Assembly (NCBI RefSeq): GCF_040096455.1
Contig: NZ_JBBMER010000003.1
Location: forward strand, 186,001-250,000
Length of the DNA: 64,000 nucleotides
Direction: 5' to 3'
Source: Lachnospira rogosae
Lineage (GTDB): Bacteria; Bacillota; Clostridia; Lachnospirales; Lachnospiraceae
Shown here in pieces: positions 33,484 to 43,352 of the stretch (positions within the stretch are counted from its first letter, which is position 1; the number at the start of each line of letters is the position of its first letter). The notes beneath the pieces were generated by a model. The model was not told the DNA's origin and made no database searches. It saw nothing but the letters and a program-made list of their open reading frames with translations. The translations under genes and the position numbers were made by a program.

Positions 33484-34962
33484 ATGAGAACAGGATTTGA
33501 CAATGACAAATATTTAAAAATTCAGTCAGAACACATTAAAGAAAGAATTGGTAAGTTTGGTGACAAGCTTTATCTTGAATTTGGAGGCAAATTATTTGAT
33601 GATTACCACGCTTCAAGAGTGCTTCCGGGATTTCAGCCAGACAGCAAGCTTCAGATGCTTATGCAGCTATCAGATGTTGCTGAGATAGTAATCGTAATAA
33701 GTGCAGCTGATATTGAGAAGAATAAAGTCCGTGGAGATTTGGGTATTACTTATGATGTAGACGTGCTTAGATTAATTGGCGAATTTGAGAAGAAGGGTTT
33801 ATATGTAGGAAGTGTTGTTATCACTAAATTTACAGGACAGAATGCGGCAGTACAGTTCAAGGAAAAGCTTGAAAAGAAGAATATAAAGGTATACCAGCAT
33901 TATGTTATAGACGGATATCCATCTAATATTCCTATGATTGTAAGTGAAGAAGGTTTTGGAAAGAACGATTACATAGAAACAACAAGACCATTGGTAGTAA
34001 TTACAGCACCGGGTCCGGGAAGTGGTAAGATGGCTACCTGCCTTTCACAGTTATATCACGAGAATAAGAGAGGAATTAAGGCAGGATATGCTAAATTTGA
34101 GACATTTCCAATATGGAATATTCCACTTAAGCACCCTGTCAATCTTGCATATGAGGCGGCTACAGCAGACCTTAATGATGTTAATATGATTGACCCATTC
34201 CACCTTGAGGCATATGGAAGTACAGCAGTTAATTATAATCGTGATATAGAGATATATCCTGTTCTTAATGCTATATTAGAGGAAATCTACGGTGAGAATA
34301 CATATTATAAATCACCTACAGATATGGGTGTTAATATGGCGGGCAATTGTATTATTGATGATGAAGCCTGCTGTGAAGCTTCCAAAATGGAGATTATAAG
34401 AAGATATTATGATGCAGTCAACAGAGTGGCAAAGGAAGAAGCTTCTGAGAGCGAAGTATATAAGATTGAGCTTTTAATGAAGCAGGCTAAGATTACAACA
34501 GATGACAGAAAGGTTACTGTTGCAGCTAAGAAGAGAGCAGAGGAGCTTGGTGTTGCGTGTGCCGCTATCGAACTTAATGATGGTACAGTTATTACATCTA
34601 AGACTACGGATTTTCTTGGAGCGTCCTCAGCACTTATACTTAATGCACTTAAGTATCTTGCAGGAATCAAGCACGATGAGAAGCTTATAAAGCCAGAATA
34701 TATTGAGCCAATCCAGAAGCTTAAAGTTAAATATCTTGGCGGCAGAAACCCAAGACTTCATAGTGACGAGATTCTTATTGCACTTGCGATGACATCTGTA
34801 GCTAATGAGAATGCCAAGAAAGCATTAGAACAGATACCTGATCTTAAGGGCTGTCAGGTACATACATCTGTAATGTTATCAGAGGCAGATACCAAGACTT
34901 TTAACAGATTAGGAGTTAATCTTACAAGTGAACCAGTAAGAAGCAGTTCTAAATTATATTAA
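33484..34962 (+). CDS. DUF1846 family protein
   Basis: A 492-residue cytoplasmic protein that I recognise as DUF1846, common in Firmicutes. It opens MRTGFDNDKYLKIQSEHIKERI and contains APGPGSGKMATCLSQLYHE (P-loop-like, about 176-194) and GGRNPRLHSDEILIALAMTS near 420. AGGAG at 33475-33479 precedes the ATG at 33484 better than the one at 33472. The family's biochemical function is unknown. It is followed by a dead amidohydrolase remnant, which may once have belonged to the same operon. Confidence 0.9.
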   Translation: MRTGFDNDKYLKIQSEHIKERIGKFGDKLYLEFGGKLFDDYHASRVLPGFQPDSKLQMLMQLSDVAEIVIVISAADIEKNKVRGDLGITYDVDVLRLIGEFEKKGLYVGSVVITKFTGQNAAVQFKEKLEKKNIKVYQHYVIDGYPSNIPMIVSEEGFGKNDYIETTRPLVVITAPGPGSGKMATCLSQLYHENKRGIKAGYAKFETFPIWNIPLKHPVNLAYEAATADLNDVNMIDPFHLEAYGSTAVNYNRDIEIYPVLNAILEEIYGENTYYKSPTDMGVNMAGNCIIDDEACCEASKMEIIRRYYDAVNRVAKEEASESEVYKIELLMKQAKITTDDRKVTVAAKKRAEELGVACAAIELNDGTVITSKTTDFLGASSALILNALKYLAGIKHDEKLIKPEYIEPIQKLKVKYLGGRNPRLHSDEILIALAMTSVANENAKKALEQIPDLKGCQVHTSVMLSEADTKTFNRLGVNLTSEPVRSSSKLY

Positions 34963-34980
34963 TAAGGCAGGGCATTGATT

Positions 34981-35137
34981 ATGCAGAAAGCATTTATTAA
35001 CGGAAAGATTATAGACGGAACTAAAGATATGTCTGTTATGAGCGGCAAATGTATTATAACAGCCAATAGCCAATGATATACCAGTTGTGCCTGGCAATGA
35101 TGTAGGCTGTCGGCTGTATTACAGGAAAATCCGCATA
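34981..35137 (+). pseudogene. Amidohydrolase remnant with large internal deletion
   Basis: An ATG at 34981 starts MQKAFINGKIIDGTKDMSVMSGKCIIT, the usual first ~30 residues of an amidohydrolase/imidazolonepropionase-like protein, and stops at 35074. Within a few bases another frame reads IPVVPGNDVGC, typical of the late part of the same family (...GNDVGCPxVTxYD). About 300 residues that should lie between, including the metal-binding HxH, are missing. Confidence 0.55.
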
Positions 35138-35147
35138 TAATTCTAAG

Positions 35148-37340
35148 TTATATATTAAATATTCTGGCGGCGGCAAGAAGCAGGCTTCCATTACCGGGGA
35201 GGTACAAAGGTAAATCTTTGCGAGAGTTCTGCCTGTTGTTGCCGCTTTCTACATAATCATTTTTAGGGGAGTTAATAAGTAACTGTTCTAAGGCAATGTC
35301 ATCAAGTCCAAGCTTATGAGCCGCCATTGCTATAACAGCAAAATCCCAGCCCCATAATGTAGAATAGTCCCACACATCAATTACCTTCATAAGGGTGTTG
35401 CGGTAGATATCTTTATCGACAATATCCTCTGCACCATAGCCGTCAAGCATACCATAGATTTGAAGCATAAGAGGGTGGTCTATAGCTTTATTAGTAAATG
35501 TATCAGGGCAGTTACTATGTGCAATGTATACATCGTCATTAATTGGAAGTGGTGCTATATGCATTGCAATATTGTGCCATTGGCTGGCTTCATCAGTAAA
35601 ACCTAATTCATAAGCCCATTTTGCGGCAATCAAAAGACCATATCTGAAATATGCAAGTTCAAATATAGGATTTCTTGTATCCTCTGGCAGATGACGTTCC
35701 TGAACTGGAATTACAGGTGCTTCTATATTGTAAATATCGGACATCGGGTCATATACAAGATAATCAGCTATAAACACGGCGGTTTCTTTTACAAGTATCC
35801 AGTATTTGCTCATATATGCCTTAACGTCAAAATCATCAGAGGTATTATTATCAATTACTATTTGTAACATATTGATTATATGTGGCTGCTGCCAGACAAG
35901 AAGTGGTGCAATCTTTGACGGGCAGTCCGAACCGGTGTAAGACACCATCTTAGTCCAGCGTGCACCTTTATAGCCGTTGCGTGAAGCATTTTTCTTAGCT
36001 TCATCTAATATATCAATATACCAGTCAAAGCTTCGTGTAAGCAGTTCAGGGTGTCCCCATAAAGGAGCCCACGCCATATGCCAGTAGTGCATTTCAAGGT
36101 GCGCCTTGCCATACCAGCTATTGCAGGTAAGACCAGTTTCGGCAGGTGGAATATAGCCGCTGTCATTAATCACAAGAAGATACTGCGATAATATTACACG
36201 GCGCATAAGCTCTTTATTATCAGAGTTAAGAAACTTTCCAGTTGTCCAGTAGTTGTGCCAGAAATGTCTGCTGTTACCGGCAATTGTGTCGTATGTGGCA
36301 GGTGTGTATATTGATTTATTGAAATTAACGGACATATTAAGTTCATCATCAGTAGTTGTAATATTATAGCTGTGTATACCGTTAGATTTAATAGTGGCAG
36401 CAGCAGAGTTATTACATTTATTAATAGTAACATTAGAATCAGATGTAATTGTACTATTATTAGCAGTATGCTGTGAGGTGCCAGTTCCATTTATATTAAA
36501 ATTGACATAGTAAGCGGTATCATCTATCTGCCGGTGTATATGGGAAGCGTTAAGAAAGTTGCTGTGTCCGTCAGTGTTATTCCAGTCTGAACCTGTTATA
36601 TCACAGGATGCGTATGGAAAGGCGATATTAACGCTAAGTCCGCACTGCAAAAGACCAGAGCTTATATAAAATGCAACGGTGTCAGAATTATCATCGCATA
36701 CTGTGTATACAGTTATGAGATTATCAATAATAGCATTGGTATTTATATTATCAGCGGCAATATTATTAAGTGTACGAACATTGTTATTACTGTTAACATT
36801 AAGCCTGAAACTGCTTTTTAGAATACCAGTTGTTATATCTAATGTCTGATTTATACAATAAATGCTGCCAGCTTTAATAGGTTCGTTATGAAAATAAAGT
36901 CCGATTTTTGCAAGATTGAACTTATGAGGGTTCTGTCTTACCCAGTCGTAGGCGGCTTCATTGCCCTCGTATTTTACACGTGGATAAGTGACAGTTCGTT
37001 TGCAGTAATTGTATGGTGTCATTCTGACATCGTCTAAAGTATAGAAGCCTTTTTCGTTATCAGCTTTCTTAGTATGCCAGCCCCATTCAGCCATTGTGCA
37101 GAGTGGAGTTTCGGCTGAGTATTCCTCATATAAAGTCTGCATACCAGTAATGTCGGCAGTATAGCAGAACCGCCCATTGCCAACTGATAGTGGAGATTGG
37201 GGATTAATATCTGTTAAATGTGGATTAAAACTGGCAATTATATCAAGTCTGTTAATAAGTTTATTGTCTGTATTAGTAGTTACAGTGCCCTGTCTGGCAT
37301 CTGGGCGCTGTGCATTGCAGTATGTATGTGTATTATTCAT
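35148..37340 (-). CDS. Six-hairpin glycosidase-like protein
   Basis: A 730-residue cytoplasmic-looking protein (no signal peptide) with the start SVGNGRFCYTADITGMQTL (about residues 50-70), an all-beta middle region and an (alpha/alpha)6-type second half containing HWHMAWAPLWGHPELL and GARWTKMVSYTGSDCPSKIAPLLVWQQPH, typical of six-hairpin glycosidases. The exact glycoside hydrolase family is not clear. GAGG lies before the ATG ending at 37340; a GTG two codons upstream also fits. The region 36190-36900 is very Asn/Ile/Thr-rich (codon AAT/ATT), odd for the family. Single gene. Intracellular breakdown of plant-derived oligosaccharides would fit the pectinase elsewhere in the window. Confidence 0.65.
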   Translation of the reverse strand: MNNTHTYCNAQRPDARQGTVTTNTDNKLINRLDIIASFNPHLTDINPQSPLSVGNGRFCYTADITGMQTLYEEYSAETPLCTMAEWGWHTKKADNEKGFYTLDDVRMTPYNYCKRTVTYPRVKYEGNEAAYDWVRQNPHKFNLAKIGLYFHNEPIKAGSIYCINQTLDITTGILKSSFRLNVNSNNNVRTLNNIAADNINTNAIIDNLITVYTVCDDNSDTVAFYISSGLLQCGLSVNIAFPYASCDITGSDWNNTDGHSNFLNASHIHRQIDDTAYYVNFNINGTGTSQHTANNSTITSDSNVTINKCNNSAAATIKSNGIHSYNITTTDDELNMSVNFNKSIYTPATYDTIAGNSRHFWHNYWTTGKFLNSDNKELMRRVILSQYLLVINDSGYIPPAETGLTCNSWYGKAHLEMHYWHMAWAPLWGHPELLTRSFDWYIDILDEAKKNASRNGYKGARWTKMVSYTGSDCPSKIAPLLVWQQPHIINMLQIVIDNNTSDDFDVKAYMSKYWILVKETAVFIADYLVYDPMSDIYNIEAPVIPVQERHLPEDTRNPIFELAYFRYGLLIAAKWAYELGFTDEASQWHNIAMHIAPLPINDDVYIAHSNCPDTFTNKAIDHPLMLQIYGMLDGYGAEDIVDKDIYRNTLMKVIDVWDYSTLWGWDFAVIAMAAHKLGLDDIALEQLLINSPKNDYVESGNNRQNSRKDLPLYLPGNGSLLLAAARIFNI

Positions 37341-37680
37341 AGCCACCTCGTATCTGTAAGTTGTATACTCACGAATTAATTAATACAAGTATAGCACATA
37401 TAATAATTAAATTATGGCAAAATGATATTTGTTAACTTATGAATAACAGATTTATTTATCATTATATGGAATTATGATAGTAATGTTTATTGGAAGTCTG
37501 GAGATATAATTGACTGGTGCTTATTGATAATTAATTATTAAGATAGAATAATAGGCGATTATATGTTAATATTAAAGTTATAGTCAGAATGTGTTACGGG
37601 CTTTTGCACAGGATTGAATAATAGAGTAATTATTCAGACAGCAGATAATATTGCAATAGATATTAAGAAAGGGATATGTG
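37341..37680. other. AT-rich divergent gap, promoters only
   Basis: This 340-base stretch between the glycosidase-like gene and recQ holds no gene. A weak plus-strand promoter (TTGATA, 17 bases, AATAAT near 37526-37554) could serve recQ. The minus strand near 37370-37400 has TATACT-like sequence for the glycosidase. No repeat or riboswitch is seen. Confidence 0.4.
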
Positions 37681-39660
37681 ATGGATTCAAAAGAGGTATT
37701 AAAGGAATATTTTGGATATGATTCCTTTAGGGCTGGGCAGGAAGATATTATTAATGCACTCTTAGAAAAGAAAGATGTGCTTGCGATAATGCCGACAGGA
37801 GCAGGAAAGTCGCTTTGTTATCAAGTGCCAGCTATGATGCTTTCAGGAATTACAGTAGTAATATCCCCATTGATTTCACTTATGCAGGATCAGGTGAAAT
37901 CACTTAACGATGTCGGAATTAATGCGGCATATGTCAATTCCACGCTTTCAGAAAGTGAGATAGACGGCACATTAAATATGGTACTTAATGGCATATACAA
38001 GATTATATATATTGCACCAGAAAGGCTTGAAAGTGCGAAGTTCTGTGAGTTCTCCAAGCAGGCAGATATATCAATGGTGACGGTTGATGAGGCACATTGT
38101 ATATCACAGTGGGGACAGGATTTCAGACCAAGCTATGTAAAGATAGTTGATTATATAAACAGTCTTCCAGCAAGACCGGTTGTCAGTGCATTTACAGCGA
38201 CAGCAACCAATGAAGTAAAGACGGATATAGAGTGTATATTAAGGCTTGATAATCCTAAGGTTGTAATTACTGGCTTTGACAGGAAAAATCTTTACTACAG
38301 CGTAGAGCATATAAGTGGCAAGAATAAGGACAGGTATATAAGCAATTATGTTAAAGAGCATATTGATGAGAGTGGAATTATCTACTGCGCAACAAGGAAA
38401 AATGTGGACACTTTATATGAAACCTTAAGCAGTATGGGGATAAGTGTCACAAGATACCACGCGGGACTTAGCAATGAAGAAAGAAAAAGAAATCAGGACG
38501 ATTTCATATATGACAGGTCATTGGTGGTCGTTGCTACTAATGCATTTGGAATGGGAATAGATAAGTCAAATGTAAGATATGTAATTCATTATAATATGCC
38601 ACAGAGTATGGAGAATTATTATCAGGAGGCAGGAAGAGCTGGCAGAGATGGAGAGGACTCACAGTGTATAATGCTGTTTTCTGCACAGGATGTGATAATA
38701 GATAAGTTCCTTCTTGATAAGAAAGAATTTGAAGGCGTTGAATATGAGGATATAGACGTTATTAAACAGCGTGACCTGCATAGATTGTATGTAATGGAGG
38801 GGTATTGCAAGACAACGGGCTGTTTAAGAAATTACATACTTAATTATTTTGGAGAAAATGTAACCGGAGTATGTGGTAATTGCGGCAACTGCAATAGTGA
38901 ATATGAAGAAATTGATATGACAGCGCAGGCAAAATGGGTCATTAACTGTATAGCAGAAACCAAGGGAAGATTTGGACAGGGCATAGTTATAGGAACTCTG
39001 CTTGGAGCTGACAGGGCAAGGCTTAAAGAGGTTGGAGCTGTTAATTATAAATCATATGGAAAGCTTGCAGGAATGAAAGAAGCTGAGTTAAGACCGCTTA
39101 TAGCCCAGCTTATATCAGACGGTTATATAATACAGACACAGGACGAATACAGTGTCCTTAAAATGGGAGATATAACACCTTTAAAGCAGGAAAATGCACA
39201 TATATATCTAAAGCGTATGAAAGAGTCCGAGGAAGTGAAAAATGCAAAGCTTGTAGGTAAGACAAGAAGCACAGGCAGTTCTTATGAGGCTGGTGATGAA
39301 ACTTTTCTATCAGGTTCAGGAAAGAAAGGCAGAAAGCAGACAGGCAAAGCAGGTAAAAGAAGCAGTTCATCAACAGGAAAGAAGAGTACAGATTCACTTA
39401 CAAGTGCAGGTTATGAGTTATTTGAACGCTTAAAGGCATTGCGAATGATAATAGCAAGGGAAGAAGGTATGCCTCCATATATTGTATTTAGTGATAAGAC
39501 ACTTATAGATATGTGTGAGAAGCTTCCTTTAAATGCAGAAGCAATGCTTGAGGTATCAGGTGTAGGACAGAATAAACTGATGAAATATGGACAGAGATTT
39601 GTAAATGAGATAGATACATTTGTTAAAGAACATAAAGGAATGGCAGCAACAATTAATTAG
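37681..39660 (+). CDS. recQ: RecQ DNA helicase
   Basis: A 659-residue 3'-5' DNA helicase for repair and recombination. It has Walker A PTGAGKS (about 38-44), DEAH with CISQWGQDFRP (about 136-150), the motif VI EAGRAGRDG, a zinc-binding CKTTGCLRNYILNYFGE...CGNCGNC region, a winged-helix segment and a C-terminal HRDC domain (about 575-645). A Lys/Gly/Ser-rich linker (about 535-570) precedes HRDC. AAAGGG lies before the ATG at 37681, preferred over the GTG at 37678. The next gene starts 60 bases later. Confidence 0.95.
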   Translation: MDSKEVLKEYFGYDSFRAGQEDIINALLEKKDVLAIMPTGAGKSLCYQVPAMMLSGITVVISPLISLMQDQVKSLNDVGINAAYVNSTLSESEIDGTLNMVLNGIYKIIYIAPERLESAKFCEFSKQADISMVTVDEAHCISQWGQDFRPSYVKIVDYINSLPARPVVSAFTATATNEVKTDIECILRLDNPKVVITGFDRKNLYYSVEHISGKNKDRYISNYVKEHIDESGIIYCATRKNVDTLYETLSSMGISVTRYHAGLSNEERKRNQDDFIYDRSLVVVATNAFGMGIDKSNVRYVIHYNMPQSMENYYQEAGRAGRDGEDSQCIMLFSAQDVIIDKFLLDKKEFEGVEYEDIDVIKQRDLHRLYVMEGYCKTTGCLRNYILNYFGENVTGVCGNCGNCNSEYEEIDMTAQAKWVINCIAETKGRFGQGIVIGTLLGADRARLKEVGAVNYKSYGKLAGMKEAELRPLIAQLISDGYIIQTQDEYSVLKMGDITPLKQENAHIYLKRMKESEEVKNAKLVGKTRSTGSSYEAGDETFLSGSGKKGRKQTGKAGKRSSSSTGKKSTDSLTSAGYELFERLKALRMIIAREEGMPPYIVFSDKTLIDMCEKLPLNAEAMLEVSGVGQNKLMKYGQRFVNEIDTFVKEHKGMAATIN

Positions 39661-39720
39661 AAAAAGTGTGCATAGGCACAGTCAGGTTATATAGAATAGT
39701 GCACAGAAAAGAGGATTATT

Positions 39721-40476
39721 ATGACAAAGATAGTAGCAGTAGCAGGTAAGGGCGGCGTTGGAAAGACTTCGCTTGCAGGAGCATTTGTTAAAGTGCTTGT
39801 AGAGAAATATCCAGATAAGAAGATACTGGCGATTGATGCTGACCCTGCGGTTGGACTTTCTACAGTGCTTAACATAGAAGTGGACAAGACAATAGATGAT
39901 ATAAGAAAAGAAGTCATTAAAAATGTAGAGGACGGCGATACCAAGTCAGCCGTTGAGCTGTTAGGTGAGGCGAAGTATGAGATATATGATGCAATTAAAG
40001 AACAGGACGGCTATGCATTTATAGCGATAGGAAGACCGGAAACAGCCGGCTGTTACTGCCGGATTAATTCATATCTTAAAGAGGTGATAACACTTCTTTC
40101 TGAACAGTTTGATTATGTGGTTATAGACGGCGAGGCTGGAGTTGAGCAGATTAACAGGCGTGTTATGGAAAAGGTTACACATCTTGTGCTTGTAACAGAT
40201 GCAAGCAAGAAAGGCTGTCAGGTAGTTAAGACTATTAAAAATGTTGCAGATGAGCTTGTTATGTATGAGAAAGCTGGAGTTATAGTTAACCGCATACCGG
40301 ATAAGAAAGTGATAGAACTTATGGATATAGGTGGGCTTCCATTATTATCTGTAATTGAAAATGATATGAAACTGGCAGAGGCAGATATTAAGGGCGAGAA
40401 TATACTTACACTTTCAGATGATGACAGAATTGTTGCAGGGGCGGCAGAGGCACTTTGCAATATTGGTTTGATATAG
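39721..40476 (+). CDS. CooC-like nickel/cluster-insertion ATPase
   Basis: A 251-residue MinD/ParA-type ATPase. The deviant Walker A is GKGGVGKTS (about 9-17); DADP is near 40-43; GRPETAGCYC, with two Cys about residues 111-113, resembles the CxC of CooC, which loads nickel into CO dehydrogenase. Here the neighbours encode 2-hydroxyacyl-CoA dehydratase-like proteins, so it may drive assembly of their iron-sulfur clusters. It is the first gene of a tight six-gene cluster. The link between CooC-like ATPase and dehydratase is inferred from context. Confidence 0.8.
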   Translation: MTKIVAVAGKGGVGKTSLAGAFVKVLVEKYPDKKILAIDADPAVGLSTVLNIEVDKTIDDIRKEVIKNVEDGDTKSAVELLGEAKYEIYDAIKEQDGYAFIAIGRPETAGCYCRINSYLKEVITLLSEQFDYVVIDGEAGVEQINRRVMEKVTHLVLVTDASKKGCQVVKTIKNVADELVMYEKAGVIVNRIPDKKVIELMDIGGLPLLSVIENDMKLAEADIKGENILTLSDDDRIVAGAAEALCNIGLI

Positions 40477-40492
40477 TATTGGAGGAATATTT

Positions 40493-41674
40493 TTGAAGGA
40501 TTTACAGCATTTATATTATTTTGAGAAACTATTAGAGGAGGTCAATAATGACCTTGTAAGAGAAGCACAGAATAAAGGCAGTATTGCAATTGGAGCAGTC
40601 TGTTTTCAAATTCCAGAGCCACTAATTAATCTTCCTGGCTGTTTCTCGGTAAGACTTAGAGCACCAAGAACAGGTTCTATAGAGATGGGTACATATTATA
40701 TGAGCAGTATGCTTTGTGAGGGCTGTCGTGCCATACTTGAAAGAGCAATCGAGGGAGGGTTTGAATTTCTTGACTGCATAATAGCACCTGATGCGTGTGC
40801 ACAGATGAACAGGTGCGTTGAGAATATAGAAAGACAGAATTTATGTTCCAAGGAAAAGTTCTTTGTGGAATATTCTGATGTTCCTATGAAGGACGATGAA
40901 ACAGCATTAAGACATTATGTAAGGCAGATGAGGGCACATGTATTAGAGCCGCTTAACAAGGTGTATGGAATTGATATATCAGATGAAGCATTAAGAAAGT
41001 CAGTTGATTTGCAGAATAAGATAAGCAGGCTCATAACACAGATTGGTGACTACAGAAAAGAAGACAATCCAAGAATAACAGGCTATGAATTCGCAGTGTT
41101 ATGCCTTGCGACATATTGCTGTCCTAAAGAGGCACTTATTGAAAAGCTGGAGGATACGCTTAAGGAGTTGGGCACAAGACAGCCAGATGATAAGAAGAAT
41201 TACAGGGCAAAGGTTGTTATGGTAGGTTCGGAGATTGATAATCCAGAGCTTATAAAGCTTTGTGAGGAGGCTGGTGCGTTAGTTGTTGCTGACAGGTTCT
41301 GTTTTGGTTCACTTCCGGGAAGAAGCGAGATTATTCTTAATGACACGGAAGATGTACTTATGCAGATATGCAGGCAGTATATGCACTGGGGCAAATGTCC
41401 ACGTTATATGAATACAGCTAAGATTAAGGAACGTCAGGAATATGTAGACAGCATTGCCAAAGAATACAAGGCAGACGGGCTTATATACCAGCAGATAAAG
41501 TTCTGCGATTACTGGGGATATGAGAGAGCTTCGGCATTTCATATTATGCGTGAAGAATACGGATATCCGGTGTTATCAATTGACAGACCTTATGTAGCAG
41601 GTAATTCGGGACAGATAAGGACACGAATACAGGCATTTGTTGAGAGCCTTGAGCTTAAGAAGCTTAAAAAATAA
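40493..41674 (+). CDS. 2-hydroxyacyl-CoA dehydratase-like subunit B
   Basis: A 393-residue member of the HgdB/BcrB-like family, in which Cys residues hold a [4Fe-4S] cluster. The candidate ligands are in LCEGCRAILE (about 78-86), APDACAQMNRC (about 98-108), CPKEAL and CFGSLPG, plus KCPRYM. GGAGG lies before a TTG at 40493, which must be the start. It is 16 bases after the ATPase gene. With the next two genes it should make an enzyme/activator pair that carries out a radical dehydration or an ATP-driven reduction at low potential. The substrate is unknown, since true HgdA/B sets, FldBC and double-cubane proteins look alike at this level. Confidence 0.8.
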   Translation: MKDLQHLYYFEKLLEEVNNDLVREAQNKGSIAIGAVCFQIPEPLINLPGCFSVRLRAPRTGSIEMGTYYMSSMLCEGCRAILERAIEGGFEFLDCIIAPDACAQMNRCVENIERQNLCSKEKFFVEYSDVPMKDDETALRHYVRQMRAHVLEPLNKVYGIDISDEALRKSVDLQNKISRLITQIGDYRKEDNPRITGYEFAVLCLATYCCPKEALIEKLEDTLKELGTRQPDDKKNYRAKVVMVGSEIDNPELIKLCEEAGALVVADRFCFGSLPGRSEIILNDTEDVLMQICRQYMHWGKCPRYMNTAKIKERQEYVDSIAKEYKADGLIYQQIKFCDYWGYERASAFHIMREEYGYPVLSIDRPYVAGNSGQIRTRIQAFVESLELKKLKK

Positions 41675-41782
41675 TAAATGAATAATAAGATGTAAATATT
41701 AAGATGTAAATGTATGACTGAAAGAATACATTTAAGAAATTAACAATAAAAATACAGATATATGGTTAAGAAAGGATTGGCT

Positions 41783-43321
41783 ATGTCAGGTAAACTTGGA
41801 AGTGAGCCGCTTGGTAAGTTCTATACTGGTAAGAAACCTAAGAAAAGACGTGAATGGAGAGGTTTCAAAGATACATGGTATGACTATGTAAGGTGGCTTG
41901 GATATTGGAAAACTTTGATTACATTTATAATAAAACCTAATAATATAAAAGGCTTTTTCAGATACCGCTGGATGCTTAATTATCTTGCACTGCCTGATTT
42001 TATGGACAGGCATACGGAAGGAATGAGAGGCTTACAGCTTCGTATGGCACATCAGGCACTGGGACTTATTGTTACAGATATATGTGGTATGCTTGGACAG
42101 ATATTTAGGGCAGACCCTGCAATCGGCAATGATAAGGAACTTAATAAGAAGATTGTTCTTTTTGATGAGAATATGATGAGTACACTTATGGGTGGATTTC
42201 CTAATCTTGTGTGGCTTTCAGTTGAAGTTCCAGCCGTGTATACAAGCTCAATGATGTCGCAGAATGGAGTTAGCTATTATGTTGATGTAACACACGAATA
42301 TGGAGTTCCGACAGATGTATGTCCTATGCCGGCGGCAGAGCTTGGAGTTGCACTTGCAGACGATTTCCCGCTTATTGGCTGTTGTGCTGTACAGTGTAAT
42401 ACAACCTGTGATGGAAGTCTTATGGGAAATGGAATTGAGGCACGCTCATTTAAGATTCCAACATTCCAGCTTGCTGTCCCTATAAGGCACAGGCAGGAAA
42501 GCGTGCAGGAATATGCGGCAGAAGAAGTTGTCAATGCAATACATTTTATTGAGGAGCAGACAGGAGAAAAGTTTAACTGGGATGCTTTCTTTAAGAGTAT
42601 GAAAAGGTTCAATGCAGAGACAGAAGAATTCCTTGAATGGATGGAAATCTCAAAGACTGACTATCCGCAGGTTATGGGTGTTACACTTGCACTTTACAGA
42701 TATGGCGTATATCAGGCGGCAGGCGGAAGAAACCAGGCATTTCTTGATATAGATAAGAAGCTCACAAGAATGGCTATGGAAGGCTATAAGAAGAAAGAAC
42801 TTGCGGCAAGGGAATACCGGCACCGTGCTATGACGTGGGGTGTTCAGGCGGCATATTATACAGCACTTCCAATATGGCTGCTTAACTGCTGGGGCATAGT
42901 TACAATAACCGATATGTTAAGTATGGTATCAACAGAGATGGTCAATACAGAGGATAAACATCAGGCAATGCTTGACCTTGCATATCTGTATGAGAATATG
43001 ATTATGCGTAATCGTTCTAATGGCGGTTATGAAACAGGTGTTGAAGCGTTATGGCGTTATTGTGAGATGTTTAATATAGACATAGTTATTATGTATGTAC
43101 ATATGGGCTGTAAATCAATGTCAGGATATCACGGCTTATTTGAGGAAGAAGCAAGAAAGCACGGCGTACATCTTATATGGGTAACACATAATCTTATGTG
43201 TCCTGAGGACGGTAGCAGAAGAGATATGAGGACAGAAATCAACAGATATATGAGAACTGTATTCCGTGAAGAGCCGCTTGACCCTACATTGGAAGATTTT
43301 GACGACTCACAGAACTGGTAA
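41783..43321 (+). CDS. 2-hydroxyacyl-CoA dehydratase-like subunit A
   Basis: A 512-residue partner of the preceding protein, with the family's mixed Rossmann-like domains and Cys-rich CCAVQCNTTCDGSLMGNG (about residues 202-220) as cluster ligand candidates. Late conserved parts are VHMGCKSMSGYHGLFEEEARKHGVHLIWVTHNLMCPEDGS. AAAGGA lies before the ATG at 41783, a better start than 41762. It is about 100 residues longer than typical subunits, mostly at the N-terminus, which is basic (GKKPKKRREWRG). Function must be shared with subunit B and the activator. Confidence 0.8.
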   Translation: MSGKLGSEPLGKFYTGKKPKKRREWRGFKDTWYDYVRWLGYWKTLITFIIKPNNIKGFFRYRWMLNYLALPDFMDRHTEGMRGLQLRMAHQALGLIVTDICGMLGQIFRADPAIGNDKELNKKIVLFDENMMSTLMGGFPNLVWLSVEVPAVYTSSMMSQNGVSYYVDVTHEYGVPTDVCPMPAAELGVALADDFPLIGCCAVQCNTTCDGSLMGNGIEARSFKIPTFQLAVPIRHRQESVQEYAAEEVVNAIHFIEEQTGEKFNWDAFFKSMKRFNAETEEFLEWMEISKTDYPQVMGVTLALYRYGVYQAAGGRNQAFLDIDKKLTRMAMEGYKKKELAAREYRHRAMTWGVQAAYYTALPIWLLNCWGIVTITDMLSMVSTEMVNTEDKHQAMLDLAYLYENMIMRNRSNGGYETGVEALWRYCEMFNIDIVIMYVHMGCKSMSGYHGLFEEEARKHGVHLIWVTHNLMCPEDGSRRDMRTEINRYMRTVFREEPLDPTLEDFDDSQNW

Positions 43322-43352
43322 GAATTCATAAAGATAAGAAAGGAATAATAAT

